A stretch of 56,253 nucleotides of DNA from Photobacterium aquae (GCF_001029445.1 NZ_LDOT01000003.1:1-56253), one strand, 5' to 3'; counted from the first letter of the stretch, positions 19,382-30,725 are shown. The notes: a model not told the origin generated them from the letters alone. Program-made: numbers and translations.

Positions 19382-19834
19382 TTGACTAGCGAAAATAAAA
19401 CGCTGAATATCACCGAGATTCAAGAGCTTCTTCCTCACCGTTACCCGTTCCTGATGATTGATCGCGTAACGCATTACGAAGAGGGCAAGACCCTGACGGC
19501 GATTAAAAACGTGTCGGTCAACGAACCGCAGTTCACTGGCCATTTTCCTAAAATGCCAGTATTTCCTGGTGTGATGATCCTAGAAGCGATGGCGCAGGCG
19601 ACCGGCCTGTTGGCTTTCAAAACATTTGGTGCACCAGCGGAAAATGAGCTTTACTACTTTGCAAGTATCGATAACGCGAAATTCCGCAAGCCGGTAGGCC
19701 CGGGCGATCAGATGATCATCGAAGTGGAATTTCTGAAAGAGCGCCGTGGCATTGCGATGTTCAACGGTGTGGCCAAAGTGGACGACCAAGTGGTGTGTTC
19801 TGCTGAGCTGAAATGTGCAAGACGAGAATTCTGA
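19382..19834 (+). CDS. fabZ: 3-hydroxyacyl-[ACP] dehydratase FabZ
   Basis: This hot-dog-fold dehydratase of 150 residues (E. coli 151) is used in fatty-acid elongation. The start is a TTG ([20 protein letters not shown]) with AGGA about ten bases upstream; no ATG exists before the conserved [12 protein letters not shown]. The active-site His is in [18 protein letters not shown] and the Glu in LEAMAQATG. Its stop overlaps the lpxA start by one base (TGATG), indicating coupled translation. It competes with LpxA for 3-hydroxyacyl-ACP. Confidence 0.95.
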   Translation: MTSENKTLNITEIQELLPHRYPFLMIDRVTHYEEGKTLTAIKNVSVNEPQFTGHFPKMPVFPGVMILEAMAQATGLLAFKTFGAPAENELYYFASIDNAKFRKPVGPGDQMIIEVEFLKERRGIAMFNGVAKVDDQVVCSAELKCARREF

Positions 19835-20622
19835 TGATCCACGAAACTGCGCAAATTCACCCATCAGCGGTGATTGAAGAAGGTGTGGTGATCGGTGCTA
19901 ACACCACGGTTGGTCCGTTTACTTACATCGCGAAAGATGTCGTGATCGGCGAAGGCAACGAGATCATGTCCCACGTTGTGATCAAAGGTCCAACGACCAT
20001 GGGTAACGAGAACCGTGTTTTCCCGTACGCCATCATCGGTGAAGAGTGTCAGGACAAGAAATACAACGGTGAGCCGACCCGCCTAGAAATCGGCGATCGC
20101 AATGTGATCCGTGAAAGTGTTCAGATCCACCGTGGTACGGTACAAGACAAAGGCGTGACCATTGTCGGTAACGACAACTTGCTGTGTGTGAACGCGCACG
20201 TGGCGCACGACGTGGTGATTGGTAACCATACCCATATTGGTAATAACTCGATTTTGGGTGGCCATGTCACTGTGGGCGATTACGCGGGCGTGATGGCGCT
20301 GTCGGCGATCCACCCGTTCTGTACCGTGGGTGCGTACAGCTACATCGGTGGTTGTTCGGCCGTCGTTCAGGACGTGCCGCCGTACGTATTGGCGCAGGGT
20401 AACCATGCCTCGCCATTTGGCCTAAACCTTGTTGGTCTGCAGCGTAATGGCTTCGAGAAGCCGGAACTGCACGCACTGCGCCGTGCATACAAGGAGCTTT
20501 ACCGTTCAGGTAAGACACTGGCCGAAGTGAAGCCGGTGTTGGCTGAAATGGCAGAAGAATGGCCGTCGGTAGGGCTTTTCCTCGACGCTATCAATAATTC
20601 AGAACGCGGTATTATTCGCTGA
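19834..20622 (+). CDS. lpxA: UDP-N-acetylglucosamine acyltransferase
   Basis: This protein of 262 residues (E. coli 262) performs the first step of lipid A synthesis. An upstream in-frame start at 19813 exists, but the ATG at 19834 overlaps the fabZ stop and gives the standard N-terminus [17 protein letters not shown]. The hexapeptide-repeat beta-helix fills the first two thirds. The catalytic His is in [15 protein letters not shown]. The C-terminal helical part [17 protein letters not shown] is conserved. It is a soluble homotrimer. Confidence 0.96.
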   Translation: MIHETAQIHPSAVIEEGVVIGANTTVGPFTYIAKDVVIGEGNEIMSHVVIKGPTTMGNENRVFPYAIIGEECQDKKYNGEPTRLEIGDRNVIRESVQIHRGTVQDKGVTIVGNDNLLCVNAHVAHDVVIGNHTHIGNNSILGGHVTVGDYAGVMALSAIHPFCTVGAYSYIGGCSAVVQDVPPYVLAQGNHASPFGLNLVGLQRNGFEKPELHALRRAYKELYRSGKTLAEVKPVLAEMAEEWPSVGLFLDAINNSERGIIR

Positions 20623-20623
20623 T

Positions 20624-21763
20624 ATGACGAAGCCACTTCGAATAGGAATTGTCGCCGGGGAAATCTCCGGCGATATTTTAGGTGCCGGTTTTATGCAAGC
20701 CGTGCGTGCGCAGTATCCGGATGCGGAGTTTGTCGGTATTGCCGGCCCGCGGATGCAGGCCGAAGGCTGTGAAACCTTGTTTGACATGGAAGAGTTGGCG
20801 GTGATGGGGATTGTCGAAGTCCTAGGCCGTTTGCCTCGCCTGTTCAAGGTTAAGGGTGAATTGGTCAAGTATTTCACCGATAACCCGCCCGATGTGTTTG
20901 TCGGAATCGATGCGCCGGACTTCAACTTGCGCCTGGAGCGTGATTTGAAAGATGCCGGGATCAAAACTGTGCACTACGTCAGCCCGTCAGTGTGGGCATG
21001 GCGTCAGAAACGCATCTTCAAAATTGAAGCGGCGACCAATCTGGTCTTGGCCTTCCTGCCGTTTGAAAAAGCCTTCTACGACAAATTCAATGTTCCGTGT
21101 GAGTTCATCGGCCATACCATGGCAGATGCGATCCCGCTGGAAACCGATCAGCGCGCCGCGCAGCAACTGCTGGGTTTAGACAGCAGCAAACGCTGGCTGG
21201 CCGTGCTGCCTGGCAGTCGGGGTGGCGAGATGGAGTTATTGGCACCGCCATTCATTGAGACCTGCCGCTTGCTGAAGCAGCAACACCCGGATTTGGGTTT
21301 TGTGGTGGCCTTGGTAAACCAAAAGCGCCGCGCCCAGTTTGAGCAAGCGTGGCAGCATACAGCGCCCGAACTCGACTTTGTATTGGTGGATGATACTGCC
21401 CGCAATGTCATGATCGCATCGGATGCAGTGTTGTTGGCATCAGGCACGGTTGCCCTTGAGTGTATGCTGGTTAAGCGGCCGATGGTTGTTGGCTACAAGG
21501 TCAAGCCTTTGACAGCTTGGCTGGCTAAGCGGATGCTCAAGACCAAGTATGTCTCGCTGGCCAATATTCTGGCTGACCGCGAACTCGTACCGGAGCTGCT
21601 GCAGGATGACTGCACGCCGGAGAAGCTGGCAACGGAGGTTAACCGTTTCCTCGAGGCCGATAATAGCGAGCTGATGGCGGAGTTTACCCGCCTGCACCAG
21701 TTGATTCGCTGTGATGCTGACCGCAAGGCAGCTGATGCAGTACTTAAATTGATAGATAAGTAA
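20624..21763 (+). CDS. lpxB: Lipid-A-disaccharide synthase
   Basis: This GT19-family glycosyltransferase of 379 residues (E. coli 382) joins UDP-diacylglucosamine with lipid X on the inner face of the inner membrane. Motifs seen are [19 protein letters not shown] at the N-terminus, [15 protein letters not shown], and [16 protein letters not shown]. The start is one base after the lpxA stop. The rnhB start follows its stop by one base, so the lpxA-lpxB-rnhB genes form a tight operon. Confidence 0.96.
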   Translation: MTKPLRIGIVAGEISGDILGAGFMQAVRAQYPDAEFVGIAGPRMQAEGCETLFDMEELAVMGIVEVLGRLPRLFKVKGELVKYFTDNPPDVFVGIDAPDFNLRLERDLKDAGIKTVHYVSPSVWAWRQKRIFKIEAATNLVLAFLPFEKAFYDKFNVPCEFIGHTMADAIPLETDQRAAQQLLGLDSSKRWLAVLPGSRGGEMELLAPPFIETCRLLKQQHPDLGFVVALVNQKRRAQFEQAWQHTAPELDFVLVDDTARNVMIASDAVLLASGTVALECMLVKRPMVVGYKVKPLTAWLAKRMLKTKYVSLANILADRELVPELLQDDCTPEKLATEVNRFLEADNSELMAEFTRLHQLIRCDADRKAADAVLKLIDK

Positions 21764-21764
21764 G

Positions 21765-22370
21765 ATGGCTAAAGAATTCGAACCTTTTGAGTACCCTCTC
21801 GCCAGTGCTATTGCTGGGGTTGATGAAGTGGGTCGTGGCCCGCTAGTGGGTGCGGTAGTGACAGCGGCGGTGATTCTTGATCCGGACAATCCGATTGAAG
21901 GGTTGACGGACTCCAAGAAACTGACCGAGAAGAAGCGCAACGTGCTGTTTGATGAAATCAAAGAGAAAGCATTGTCTTGGTCGCTGGGACGCTGTGAGCC
22001 GGAGGAGATTGATGAACTGAATATCCTTCAGGCAACAATGGTTGCGATGCAGCGCGCCGTGGCGGGGTTATCGGTGACACCGGACTTCGTTCTGGTTGAT
22101 GGTAACAAGGTCCCCGATTTGCCGATGGCGGCGCAGGCCGTCGTCAAGGGTGATTTGCGGGTGGCAGAGATCAGTGCTGCTTCGATTTTGGCCAAGGTGA
22201 CCCGTGACCGCGAGATGGAGGAGCTCGATGCCCAGTATCCGCAGTACGGTTTTGCCAAGCACAAGGGCTACCCGACCAAGGCGCATTTTGAGGCACTGGC
22301 CGAGCACGGCGTGATCGATCAGCACCGCAAGAGTTTCAAGCCGGTTAAACGTATTCTCGGTATCGAGTAA
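21765..22370 (+). CDS. rnhB: Ribonuclease HII
   Basis: This protein of 201 residues (E. coli 198) cuts RNA in RNA-DNA hybrids and starts removal of misincorporated ribonucleotides. The N-terminal [16 protein letters not shown] carries the catalytic Asp-Glu pair, and [19 protein letters not shown] and [18 protein letters not shown] complete the active site. It is the last gene of the lpx group. dnaE follows after a 131-base gap with its own promoter-like element. Confidence 0.95.
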   Translation: MAKEFEPFEYPLASAIAGVDEVGRGPLVGAVVTAAVILDPDNPIEGLTDSKKLTEKKRNVLFDEIKEKALSWSLGRCEPEEIDELNILQATMVAMQRAVAGLSVTPDFVLVDGNKVPDLPMAAQAVVKGDLRVAEISAASILAKVTRDREMEELDAQYPQYGFAKHKGYPTKAHFEALAEHGVIDQHRKSFKPVKRILGIE

Positions 22371-22440
22371 TCCCGCGCTACACTTCATTATACCGACTGG
22401 CGGTTTTTTGCCCGCCCCCACGGGGGGAAAGCCGCTGAAG

Positions 22441-22472
22441 AAGATGGCGCTTTAGGCTATAATCGCCATCTT
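22441..22472 (+). promoter_or_regulatory. Likely dnaE promoter inside a perfect inverted repeat
   Basis: A consensus -10, TATAAT, is at 22458-22463. It is flanked by AAGATGGCG (22441-22449) and its exact reverse complement CGCCATCTT (22464-22472). The -35 at 22435-22440 (CTGAAG) is poor, so activation or an unusual promoter is possible. The repeat could be an operator or a hairpin at the transcript start. Upstream, 22371-22440 holds a C/G-rich stretch I cannot assign. Confidence 0.5.
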
Positions 22473-22501
22473 GTTTGTCACCAACGCAACTCTGGTAAGT
22501 C

Positions 22502-25500
22502 ATGGCAGAACCTCGTTTTATCCACCTCCGTGTCCACAGTGACTTCTCTATGGTCGACGGCCTGTCTAAAGTCCCGCCGCTGGTAAAAAAAGTAGCGGAG
22601 ATGGGCATGCCTGCCATGGCCCTGACCGATTTCACCAACCTCTGCGGTTTGGTGAAATTTTATTTTGCGGCGCATGGTGCCGGCATGAAGCCGATTATCG
22701 GCGCTGATTTCAAAGTCATGTCTGACGATATGGGCGATGAGCTTTGTGACTTGACCATCCTTGCTGCTGACAACGAGGGTTACAAGAACCTGACCCTGTT
22801 GATTTCTGAGGCCTACCAGCGTGGCCACGTCCAGCATCTACCGGTGATTGATAAGGAATGGCTCATTGGCCATAAGCAAGGGCTTATTCTGCTCTCCGGT
22901 GGCAAGAGTGGTGATGTCGGCAAGGCGTTGCTCAAGGGCAACAAGCAACTAACCGACAAATGCGTGGCGTTTTACCAGACGCATTTCCCTGATGCCTATT
23001 ACCTCGAATTGGTACGTACCGGCCGTCCGGATGAAGAGGCTTACCTTCATTTTGCGGTGGAACTCGCCGAGGAGGCGGGCCTGCCTGTTGTGGCGACCAA
23101 CGATGTACGATTTATCAAGGCCGATCAGTTCGATGCCCATGAGATCCGGGTGGCCATCCATGATGGTTATACCCTTGCCGATCCAAACCGGCCGAAACTG
23201 TATAGCGACCAGCAGTACTTGCGCAGCGAAGAAGAGATGTGTGAGTTGTTCGCTGATATTCCAGAAGCGATTGAAAACAGTGTTGAAATTGCCAAGCGAT
23301 GCAACGTTACGGTTCGACTTGGCGAGTATTTCCTACCGAACTTCCCAACGGGTGATATGACCATCGAGGACTTCTTGGTCGAGAAGTCCAAAGAAGGTCT
23401 CGAACGCCGTTTGGCATTCTTGTTCCCCGATGAAGAGGAGCGAGCTAAGCGCCGCCCTGAGTATGATAAACGTCTGGAGATCGAGCTCAAGGTGATCAAC
23501 CAGATGGGCTTCCCCGGTTACTTCTTGATCGTAATGGAGTTTATCCAGTGGTCGAAGGATAACGGGGTACCGGTAGGTCCCGGCCGTGGCTCGGGTGCCG
23601 GTTCGCTAGTGGCCTATGCACTGGATATCACCGACCTTGACCCGTTGGAATTTGACCTCCTGTTCGAACGTTTCCTTAACCCGGAACGTGTTTCCATGCC
23701 CGATTTCGATATCGACTTTTGTATGGATAAGCGCGATCAGGTTATCGACCACGTGGCCGAGATGTACGGCCGGGATGCGGTATCTCAGATCATCACCTTC
23801 GGTACCATGGCGGCCAAGGCAGTTATCCGAGATGTGGGCCGGGTACTTGGTCACCCGTACGGCTTTGTTGACCGTATATCCAAGCTAGTTCCGGCCGAGC
23901 CGGGCATGACCTTGGCCAAGGCGTTTGATGCCGAGCCGCAGCTTCCGCAGATTTATGACGCCGACGAGGAAGTCAAAGATCTGATTGATATGTGCCGCAT
24001 TCTCGAGGGTGTGACGCGTAACGCCGGTAAGCACGCCGGGGGCGTGGTGATCTCGCCGACCACGATCACCGACTTTGCTCCGCTTTACTGCGATGCGGAA
24101 GGGGGCAACCCGGTAACCCAGTTTGACAAGAACGACGTGGAAACCGCCGGTCTGGTTAAGTTTGACTTCTTGGGTCTGCGAACCCTGACAATTATCGACT
24201 GGGCGCTGGGGATGATTAACCCGCGCCTAGAGGCGCAGGGTGAAGAGCCGGTCAATATCGCCGCGATCCCGATGGCCGATAGCAAGTCGTTCAATATGTT
24301 GCAGCGTTCGGAGACAACAGCGGTATTCCAGCTGGAATCTCGCGGGATGAAGGATCTGATCAAGCGCCTGCAGCCTGACTGCTTCGAAGATATGATCGCC
24401 CTGGTGGCCCTGTTCCGTCCGGGTCCGCTCCAATCGGGGATGGTAGATAACTTTATCGACCGTAAGCACGGGCGGGAGGAGATCTCTTACCCGGATGCGA
24501 CGTGGCAGCATGAGTCACTGAAGGAAATTCTTGACCCGACCTACGGTATCATCCTGTATCAGGAACAGGTCATGCAGATCGCTCAGGTGCTTTCTGGCTA
24601 TACGCTAGGCGGGGCCGATATGCTTCGTCGTGCGATGGGTAAGAAAAAGCCGGAAGAGATGGCCAAGCAACGGGCCACCTTTGAGGAGGGGGCGATCAAG
24701 AACGGCGTCGACGGTGAGTTGGCGATGAAGATCTTCGACTTGGTGGAGAAATTCGCCGGTTACGGCTTCAACAAATCCCACTCGGCAGCCTACGCGCTGG
24801 TGTCATACCAGACCTTGTGGCTCAAGGCGCATTACCCGGCAGAATTCATGGCTGCGGTAATGACCGCTGATATGGACAACACCGACAAGATCGTCGGCCT
24901 TGTTGACGAGTGTCTGCGGATGAAGCTCACATTGCTGCCGCCGGATGTTAACAAGGGCCTTTACCGTTTCAACGTTGATGACAACGGGGCTATTGTCTAC
25001 GGTATCGGGGCGATCAAGGGGGTGGGCGAGGGCCCGATTGAAAATATTATTGCCGCCCGTGAAAAAGGTGGTCACTTCAAGGATCTGTTCGACTTCTGTG
25101 CCCGGATTGATACTAAGAAGGTCAACAAGCGAGTGCTTGAACGGCTGATCAAATCTGGTGCCATGGATCGCCTGGGCCCGAACCGTGCTACCCTGATGGC
25201 CTCATTAGACGATGCCATCAAGGCTGCCAGTCAACACCATCAGGCCGAGGCATTTGGCCAGACGGATATGTTCGGGGTGTTGACCGAGGCACCGGAAGAG
25301 GTTGAGCATGCCTATGCCAACATCCCTGAGTGGCCGGAGAGTGTCTGGCTAGAGGGTGAACGAGATACTTTGGGGCTGTATTTGACTGGGCACCCAGTCA
25401 ATGCCTATCTGTCAGAGCTTAAGCATTACACGACTTGGCGACTGAAGGATGCCCATCCGACGGGGCGTGACAAAGTGGTGAGCGTGGCCGGGCTGGTGAT

Positions 25501-25981
25501 CGCCGCACGGGTCATGACCACCAAGCGCGGAACCCGGATTGGTCTGCTGACTCTGGATGACCGCAGCGGTCGGATGGAGGTCATGCTTTATTCCGAGGCG
25601 CTTGACCGATACCTTGAGCTGATTGAAAAAGACCGTATATTAGTGGTTTCGGGACAGGTCAGCTTTGATGATTTCAATGGCGGCCTTAAAATGTCAGCCC
25701 GTGAAGTGCTTGATATCTCAGATGCGCGTGAAAAGCACCTAAGAGGGGTTGCGATCTCGCTCACTGAACGGCAAATTGATGAAAAGTTTTTTGAGCGTTT
25801 CAGCCAAGCGCTGGAACCGCACCGGGCTGGTACTGTGCCGGTCAATATTTACTATCAGCGCTCAAATGCGCGCGCCAAACTGACGTTGGGAACAGAATGG
25901 CGCGTTACCCCGGCAGATCAATTGATAGCAGATCTGAAAATGTTGCTGGGTGAGAAGCAAGTTGAGCTTGAGTTTAATTAA
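22502..25981 (+). CDS. dnaE: DNA polymerase III alpha subunit
   Basis: This protein of 1159 residues (E. coli 1160) is the replicative C-family polymerase. The N-terminal PHP domain starts [19 protein letters not shown]. The palm carries [19 protein letters not shown] with catalytic Asp residues. The helix-hairpin-helix region is around [20 protein letters not shown]. An OB-fold domain ([19 protein letters not shown]) and the C-terminal tail that contacts tau and the clamp follow. accA lies 54 bases downstream, as in E. coli. Confidence 0.97.
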   Translation: MAEPRFIHLRVHSDFSMVDGLSKVPPLVKKVAEMGMPAMALTDFTNLCGLVKFYFAAHGAGMKPIIGADFKVMSDDMGDELCDLTILAADNEGYKNLTLLISEAYQRGHVQHLPVIDKEWLIGHKQGLILLSGGKSGDVGKALLKGNKQLTDKCVAFYQTHFPDAYYLELVRTGRPDEEAYLHFAVELAEEAGLPVVATNDVRFIKADQFDAHEIRVAIHDGYTLADPNRPKLYSDQQYLRSEEEMCELFADIPEAIENSVEIAKRCNVTVRLGEYFLPNFPTGDMTIEDFLVEKSKEGLERRLAFLFPDEEERAKRRPEYDKRLEIELKVINQMGFPGYFLIVMEFIQWSKDNGVPVGPGRGSGAGSLVAYALDITDLDPLEFDLLFERFLNPERVSMPDFDIDFCMDKRDQVIDHVAEMYGRDAVSQIITFGTMAAKAVIRDVGRVLGHPYGFVDRISKLVPAEPGMTLAKAFDAEPQLPQIYDADEEVKDLIDMCRILEGVTRNAGKHAGGVVISPTTITDFAPLYCDAEGGNPVTQFDKNDVETAGLVKFDFLGLRTLTIIDWALGMINPRLEAQGEEPVNIAAIPMADSKSFNMLQRSETTAVFQLESRGMKDLIKRLQPDCFEDMIALVALFRPGPLQSGMVDNFIDRKHGREEISYPDATWQHESLKEILDPTYGIILYQEQVMQIAQVLSGYTLGGADMLRRAMGKKKPEEMAKQRATFEEGAIKNGVDGELAMKIFDLVEKFAGYGFNKSHSAAYALVSYQTLWLKAHYPAEFMAAVMTADMDNTDKIVGLVDECLRMKLTLLPPDVNKGLYRFNVDDNGAIVYGIGAIKGVGEGPIENIIAAREKGGHFKDLFDFCARIDTKKVNKRVLERLIKSGAMDRLGPNRATLMASLDDAIKAASQHHQAEAFGQTDMFGVLTEAPEEVEHAYANIPEWPESVWLEGERDTLGLYLTGHPVNAYLSELKHYTTWRLKDAHPTGRDKVVSVAGLVIAARVMTTKRGTRIGLLTLDDRSGRMEVMLYSEALDRYLELIEKDRILVVSGQVSFDDFNGGLKMSAREVLDISDAREKHLRGVAISLTERQIDEKFFERFSQALEPHRAGTVPVNIYYQRSNARAKLTLGTEWRVTPADQLIADLKMLLGEKQVELEFN

Positions 25982-26035
25982 TATAACCCGTTATGCGCCG
26001 TTAGGTGACGGATATGGGGAAAGGATTGAAGTGGT

Positions 26036-26995
26036 ATGAGCCTGAACTTCCTTGAGTTTGAACAGCCGATTGCAGAGCTGGAAGCCAAAATCGAAGCACT
26101 GCGTGACGTGTCGCAGCGCGATGCATCGGCATCGGTGGATTTGGACAAAGAAATTGAGTCACTGGAAAAGAAAAGCCTTGAGCTGACCAAGAAAGTCTTC
26201 GGTGATCTTGGCGCATGGCAAGTGGCCCAGTTGGCACGCCATCCACAGCGCCCTTATACGCTGGATTATGTTGAGCATATCTTCAGCGAGTTCGATGAGC
26301 TGGCGGGTGACCGTGCGTTTGCCGACGATAAAGCATTGGTTGGCGGTATTGCCCGTTTGGACGGCCGCCCGGTGATGGTGATTGGTCACCAGAAGGGCCG
26401 CGAGACCAAAGAGAAGGTATTGCGTAACTTCGGTATGCCAAAACCAGAAGGCTACCGCAAGGCACTTCGTCTGATGAAGATGGCCGAGCGGTTCAAGATG
26501 CCAATCATTACCTTTATCGATACTGCGGGTGCGTATCCGGGCGTCGGTGCCGAGGAGCGTGGACAGTCAGAAGCGATTGCGACCAACCTCAAGGTGATGG
26601 CAGGCCTGAAAGTGCCGGTGATCTGTAACGTTGTCGGCGAAGGCGGTTCTGGCGGTGCGCTGGCGATTGGTGTCGGTGACTGTGTCAATATGCTGCAGTA
26701 CTCAACTTATTCGGTGATCTCTCCGGAAGGGTGTGCGTCTATTTTGTGGCGTGACTCAGACAAGGCGCCGCAAGCCGCAGAAGCGATGGGGATGACTGCT
26801 GGCCGCTTGAAGGAGCTGGAGCTGATCGACAATATCATTGAGGAGCCGCTTGGCGGCGCGCACCGTAATGTGGAAGCGATGGCCCAGTCACTAAAGCAGC
26901 AGTTGTTGGCCACATTGGCTGAGCTTGACGCATTGGACACCGAGACGTTGCTTGATCGTCGCTACGAGCGTCTGATGAGCTACGGTTACTGCTAA
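26036..26995 (+). CDS. accA: Acetyl-CoA carboxylase carboxyltransferase subunit alpha
   Basis: This protein of 319 residues, the same length as E. coli AccA, pairs with AccD to move the carboxyl group from biotin to acetyl-CoA in the first step of fatty-acid synthesis. It starts [22 protein letters not shown], the typical coiled N-terminus. The carboxyltransferase core is visible in [20 protein letters not shown] and [17 protein letters not shown]. The transcript ends at a strong terminator just downstream. Confidence 0.97.
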   Translation: MSLNFLEFEQPIAELEAKIEALRDVSQRDASASVDLDKEIESLEKKSLELTKKVFGDLGAWQVAQLARHPQRPYTLDYVEHIFSEFDELAGDRAFADDKALVGGIARLDGRPVMVIGHQKGRETKEKVLRNFGMPKPEGYRKALRLMKMAERFKMPIITFIDTAGAYPGVGAEERGQSEAIATNLKVMAGLKVPVICNVVGEGGSGGALAIGVGDCVNMLQYSTYSVISPEGCASILWRDSDKAPQAAEAMGMTAGRLKELELIDNIIEEPLGGAHRNVEAMAQSLKQQLLATLAELDALDTETLLDRRYERLMSYGYC

Positions 26996-27020
26996 GTACC
27001 GAGCGGTTAATTGTAATATG

Positions 27021-27054
27021 ACGGGTCAGCACTAGATGCTGGCCCGTTTTTTTT
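27021..27054 (+). terminator. Rho-independent terminator after accA
   Basis: The stem ACGGGTCAGCA/TGCTGGCCCGT (one mismatch) is followed by eight T. It ends the long housekeeping run that begins at rpsB. Confidence 0.88.
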
Positions 27055-27090
27055 GCCTTGTACCCTGCTACGCGATGGTACGGGCTCTTC

Positions 27091-27099
27091 TGGTATACT
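27091..27099 (+). promoter_or_regulatory. Extended -10 promoter for tilS
   Basis: TGGTATACT fits the extended -10 consensus. It lies about 30 bases before the chosen tilS start and directly after the accA terminator, where a promoter is needed. Confidence 0.5.
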
Positions 27100-27128
27100 G
27101 GCCGGACTTGAAAAAGCGGATTGGCAAG

Positions 27129-28487
27129 ATGTTATTGGACGTTTTGAATGAAGCGTTGGCCCGGTTTCCCATCGGCCAGCGTTATGTATTGGCCCTGAGC
27201 GGGGGATTGGATTCTCGGGTTTTGTTGGATCTGATGAGGCGCTTCTTGCTGCAAAATAGCGGGAGCTGTGTTGCTGTTTATGTCCATCATGGCCTGAGTT
27301 CGAATGCCGACCACTGGGCCGAGCAATGCCGGACATGGTCGGAGGAGGCGGGGATACCCTGTGTGGTCGAGCATGTACAGGTTGCCGTCGGTGCAGGGGT
27401 GAGTATTGAGCAGTCGGCCCGCGATGCTCGTTATCAGGCGCTGGCAAAGCATATCTGTGCCGGTGAGGTTTTGCTGACCGCCCAGCATGCCGATGATCAG
27501 CTAGAGACGTTCATCTTGGCGATGAAACGCGGTAGTGGCCCGGCGGGCTTATCGGCAATGCCGGCTTACACCCCATTCGCTAAGGGGACACACTGTCGTC
27601 CGCTATTGGGTATCCCCCGCTCGGTGATTGAATCTTACGGTTGTACATACGGCCTGTCTTGGGTTGAGGATGAGAGCAATCGTGACGAGCGCTACGACCG
27701 TAATTTCTTGCGCCACCGTATTACGCCATTGTTGACGGAGCGCTGGCCGGGGATACGCAAGGCGGTGGCACGCAGTGCCCAGCTGTGCGGTGAGCAGGAA
27801 GCATTGCTTCAGGAATTATTGGCAGATCGCTTAGCCCTAGCCATGAGGCCTGATCGCGGGCTGGAGATTGCGGAGCTCGGTAGCGAGCGGCAGGGGAAAG
27901 CACTCATCAGGCAGTGGCTCTCCGTGCTCGGGGCTCAAATGCCATCACAGGCTCAACTCGAACAAATTTGGCACAGCGTTGTGACGGCGAGGGAAGACGC
28001 TAATCCGCAGTTATGCTGGGCATCGCTCTCCGTCCGTCGATTCCAAAATGCCTTGTACTTGGTTGAGCAATGGCCGTCACTGGCCGGATGCGTACTTGAA
28101 TGGCCTGGGGGAGAAAGGTGCGATCTGCCTTCGGGGTTAGGGGAATTGGCGTGGACGAGCATCGGGGAGATTGCTAATCCCCAAGCACGTTGGTCGGCCC
28201 GGATCCGTCGCCCTAGATCTGATGAAAAAGTGACGATCCGGTTCGAACCGGCAGGGTTGGACATGTGGCCGGCCGGCCGGGCTGGCCGTCGTAAACTCAA
28301 AAAGCTATTTCAAGAAGCTGGTGTACCGAGTTGGAACCGGCGGCGGATGCCCTTGGTCTTTTATGGCGACCAGTTAGTGGCTGTTGCCGGATTGGGTGTC
28401 AATCGGGATTACGTAGATGGTGAATGCGAACTCGTTTGGTATCTGCCATCAAAAAAATGCAATCAATGGCAAAAGAAGTCACAATAA
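27129..28487 (+). CDS. tilS: tRNA(Ile)-lysidine synthase
   Basis: This protein of 452 residues (E. coli 432) makes lysidine at C34 of the minor tRNA-Ile, so that it reads AUA codons. The PP-loop ATP motif SGGLDS is at residues 24-29 ([16 protein letters not shown]). [17 protein letters not shown] is another signature. The C-terminal substrate-binding domains end in [26 protein letters not shown]. The frame is open upstream to 27036, but that part overlaps the accA terminator, so the ATG at 27129 is preferred. Its ribosome site is weak. Confidence 0.93.
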   Translation: MLLDVLNEALARFPIGQRYVLALSGGLDSRVLLDLMRRFLLQNSGSCVAVYVHHGLSSNADHWAEQCRTWSEEAGIPCVVEHVQVAVGAGVSIEQSARDARYQALAKHICAGEVLLTAQHADDQLETFILAMKRGSGPAGLSAMPAYTPFAKGTHCRPLLGIPRSVIESYGCTYGLSWVEDESNRDERYDRNFLRHRITPLLTERWPGIRKAVARSAQLCGEQEALLQELLADRLALAMRPDRGLEIAELGSERQGKALIRQWLSVLGAQMPSQAQLEQIWHSVVTAREDANPQLCWASLSVRRFQNALYLVEQWPSLAGCVLEWPGGERCDLPSGLGELAWTSIGEIANPQARWSARIRRPRSDEKVTIRFEPAGLDMWPAGRAGRRKLKKLFQEAGVPSWNRRRMPLVFYGDQLVAVAGLGVNRDYVDGECELVWYLPSKKCNQWQKKSQ

Positions 28488-28540
28488 TATTGTCACTTAT
28501 TATTACAACACGGAACTGGAAAAATAATAACGAGGAATGT

Positions 28541-28849
28541 ATGAAGAAAGCCATAGTCATCTCAATGTTAGCTGCCGTGATTTCCGTACCAGCTTTGGCT
28601 GGTGATCCTGCTGCGGGCAAAGCCAAGGCTGCCGTTTGTGCGGCTTGTCATGGTGCAGATGGTATTGCTGTGATCCCTGGGTATCCGAACCTGAAAGGCC
28701 AGAATGAGCAATATTTGGTTAACGCGATGAAAGCCTATAAAAACAAGGAACGCAGTGGTGCCATGGCGATGGTGATGCAGCCTCAGGCTGCGATGCTTAA
28801 CGACGAAGATATCGCTAACGTAGCGGCATATTTTGCTCAAATGAAATAA
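28541..28849 (+). CDS. Periplasmic monohaem cytochrome c (class I)
   Basis: This small protein of 102 residues has a signal peptide ([20 protein letters not shown], cleavage expected before GDPAAG). The haem site CAACH is at residues 33-37. Downstream Met residues in the [12 protein letters not shown] region can provide the sixth ligand. The frame is open upstream into tilS, but the ATG at 28541 follows a CGAGGAA ribosome site and gives a clear signal peptide. It resembles c553/c5-type electron carriers. Its partner oxidase or reductase is not in the window. Confidence 0.9.
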   Translation: MKKAIVISMLAAVISVPALAGDPAAGKAKAAVCAACHGADGIAVIPGYPNLKGQNEQYLVNAMKAYKNKERSGAMAMVMQPQAAMLNDEDIANVAAYFAQMK

Positions 28850-28868
28850 TCTCACTCCTTCGACAAAG

Positions 28869-28911
28869 CGCCGGTTGATACCTTAGGAGAATATCAACCG
28901 GCGTTTTTTTT
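28869..28911 (+). terminator. Rho-independent terminator after the cytochrome c gene
   Basis: The perfect 12-base stem CGCCGGTTGATA/TATCAACCGGCG, with an 11-base loop, is followed by eight T. Confidence 0.92.
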
Positions 28912-29049
28912 GTTGAACTATCACCATGTAAGAAAATATCACACTGCGTGGTGAGATTTTGAGCAAAGTCATTCTCTGTGGTTGCTTAATTTTGCAGAGC
29001 ATATTATTGTACTAGCACGCTGATACATAAACGTTGTCTAGGAGTCGTT

Positions 29050-30261
29050 ATGAGTAAACCATCCACGCTTGGGGGAGCATGTATTATCGCCAGTGTTTGC
29101 GTCGGGGCCGGGATGTTGGGATTGCCCAGCGCAGGCGCGGGGGCGTGGACGCTATGGAGCGTGATTGCTATTTCCGTCACCATGATCATGATGACCCTGT
29201 CTGGTTGGTTGCTGCTAGAAGCGTTGAAGCATTATGACTTCAAGTCGTCTTTCAACACGGTTGCGAAAGACGTGCTGAGTAAAAAAGTAAATTTTATCAA
29301 TAACCTGTCGTTATATTTCGTGGGCGGTATTCTACTTTATGCCTACATCTCAACATCGGGCGATATTTTCAGTGGTATGCTGGGGGTGAGTAGTGAACTG
29401 GCTTCTGTCCTGTTTGTGGCATTGTGTTCGGCATTCGTGTTGCACTCAACCCGCGCGGTAGACCGTATTTCCATTGTGCTCATTTTGTTTATGATGATCA
29501 GTTTTGCCCTTGGGATCTCAGGTTTGGCGTCGCAAATCAGCGTACCTACGCTGTTCTCGGTCAGCGAGACAGAGACCTCGTACTCCGCGTATGCGCTGGC
29601 CTTGTTGCCAGTGGCACTGACCTCATTCGGCTACCACCATTCAGTGAGCACGATGCGCGACTATTACCAGGATGAGCACCGTGCGAAGAAAGCGATCCTT
29701 GCTGGTACTGCGATTGCACTGACATTCTATCTGGTATGGGTGATCTGTATTTTCGGCAACTTGCCGCGTGAGGCTTTTGGCCCAGTGGTGACAGCGGGAG
29801 GGGGTATCGATGCGCTGTTGTCGGCACTGACCAACGGTATTGATTCGACCAGCATCAAGCAGGCGTTGAATATCTTCTCGATTGCTGCCGTAGTATCTTC
29901 ATTCATCGGTGTGGGCTTGGGTGTATTTGACTACTTGGCTGATTTCTTCGGTTTCGAGGATACCCGTAGCGGTCGACTAAAAACGTGGGCGGTGACTTTC
30001 CTGCCACCTTTAGTGTTCTCCCTGATTGCCCCATTTGGTTTTGTTACCGCCATTGGCTTGGCGGGTGCAGCCGCCACCATCTGGGCATGTATTATCCCGG
30101 CGATGTTGGCAAAAGCACTGCGTCAGCGTGTACCGGCACAAGAGGGTTTTGTGGTACCGGGAGGGAGTCTGACCATCAATGTGGTGATTGCATTCGGGGT
30201 TCTGACCGCAGCGTTCCACCTGTTGGCAATGGTCAATGTGCTACCCGTCTTTAGGGGCTAA
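29050..30261 (+). CDS. Aromatic amino acid permease (HAAAP family, TyrP/TnaB/Mtr-like)
   Basis: This polytopic inner-membrane protein of 403 residues has about eleven hydrophobic segments. The N-terminus GGACIIASVCVGAGMLGLPSAGAG is the family hallmark of hydroxy/aromatic amino acid permeases (tyrosine or tryptophan, proton driven). FGYHHSVSTMRDYY in the middle is also typical. I cannot tell tyrosine from tryptophan specificity by reading. The 138-base upstream region contains a partial TyrR-like half site (TGTAAG near 28926), which is suggestive only. A strong terminator follows. Confidence 0.85.
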   Translation: MSKPSTLGGACIIASVCVGAGMLGLPSAGAGAWTLWSVIAISVTMIMMTLSGWLLLEALKHYDFKSSFNTVAKDVLSKKVNFINNLSLYFVGGILLYAYISTSGDIFSGMLGVSSELASVLFVALCSAFVLHSTRAVDRISIVLILFMMISFALGISGLASQISVPTLFSVSETETSYSAYALALLPVALTSFGYHHSVSTMRDYYQDEHRAKKAILAGTAIALTFYLVWVICIFGNLPREAFGPVVTAGGGIDALLSALTNGIDSTSIKQALNIFSIAAVVSSFIGVGLGVFDYLADFFGFEDTRSGRLKTWAVTFLPPLVFSLIAPFGFVTAIGLAGAAATIWACIIPAMLAKALRQRVPAQEGFVVPGGSLTINVVIAFGVLTAAFHLLAMVNVLPVFRG

Positions 30262-30277
30262 CCTGCCGCAGGGAATA

Positions 30278-30308
30278 AAAAACGGAAGCTGCGGCTTCCG
30301 TTTTTTTT
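30278..30308. terminator. Bidirectional terminator between permease and DUF4250 genes
   Basis: The stem CGGAAGC/GCTTCCG, with an A run on the left and eight T on the right, can stop both the plus-strand permease transcript and the minus-strand yaeP-DUF4250 transcript that converges on it. Confidence 0.88.
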
Positions 30309-30330
30309 GTGCCCAGTACGGGCAAGAGGC

Positions 30331-30519
30331 TCAGCGGAACTGCTTGGCATCCGGCAGGTAGTCAAAGCCCGCCGTGGCCAACTTGGCAACAAGAGCGTCT
30401 TTGTCGATGTCGTAGTATTTTACCAACGCATCCAGATCACCGAATTCATCGCGGATCTTCATGTTGACGATGCTCATCAGCATGATCGGATCCATTTTCT
30501 CGAAATTACTCAAGTTCAT
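30331..30519 (-). CDS. DUF4250 domain-containing protein
   Basis: This is a small acidic protein of 62 residues ([20 protein letters not shown]) with no signal peptide or membrane segment. The block DPIMLMSIVNMKIRDEF is the conserved heart of DUF4250. The function is unknown. Its ATG shares one base with the stop codon of the upstream yaeP gene (TAATG), so the two are translationally coupled and possibly act together. Confidence 0.8.
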   Translation of the reverse strand: MNLSNFEKMDPIMLMSIVNMKIRDEFGDLDALVKYYDIDKDALVAKLATAGFDYLPDAKQFR

Positions 30520-30725
30520 TAGGCGTCCTCGTGGTCACTCATTAGCAAATTGGCTGCTGCGAAAGCGGCACGCTCACGGGTGTCTTTCGGTAGATTTTCA
30601 TCAGCTGCGATGGCGTTTAGCGCGTTTACCGCACAGTGAATCGCATTGGGAATATAGCCAAGCTCGCCACCACCGATTTGGGCATAGGTCATTCTGACCA
30701 GCTCGCAGCAATCATAAACTTTCAT
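30519..30725 (-). CDS. yaeP: YaeP family protein (UPF0253)
   Basis: This small cytoplasmic protein of 68 residues (E. coli YaeP 66) is of unknown function. The pattern YCELVR-like [13 protein letters not shown], followed by GELGYIPNA and ending [12 protein letters not shown], matches UPF0253. It is in the same neighbourhood as in E. coli (tilS/yaeP/proS). It overlaps the DUF4250 gene by one base. Confidence 0.88.
   Translation of the reverse strand: MKVYDCCELVRMTYAQIGGGELGYIPNAIHCAVNALNAIAADENLPKDTRERAAFAAANLLMSDHEDA

Noticed and set aside
27036..27128. Upstream start of tilS
   Set aside because: It would begin inside the accA terminator and before the likely promoter.
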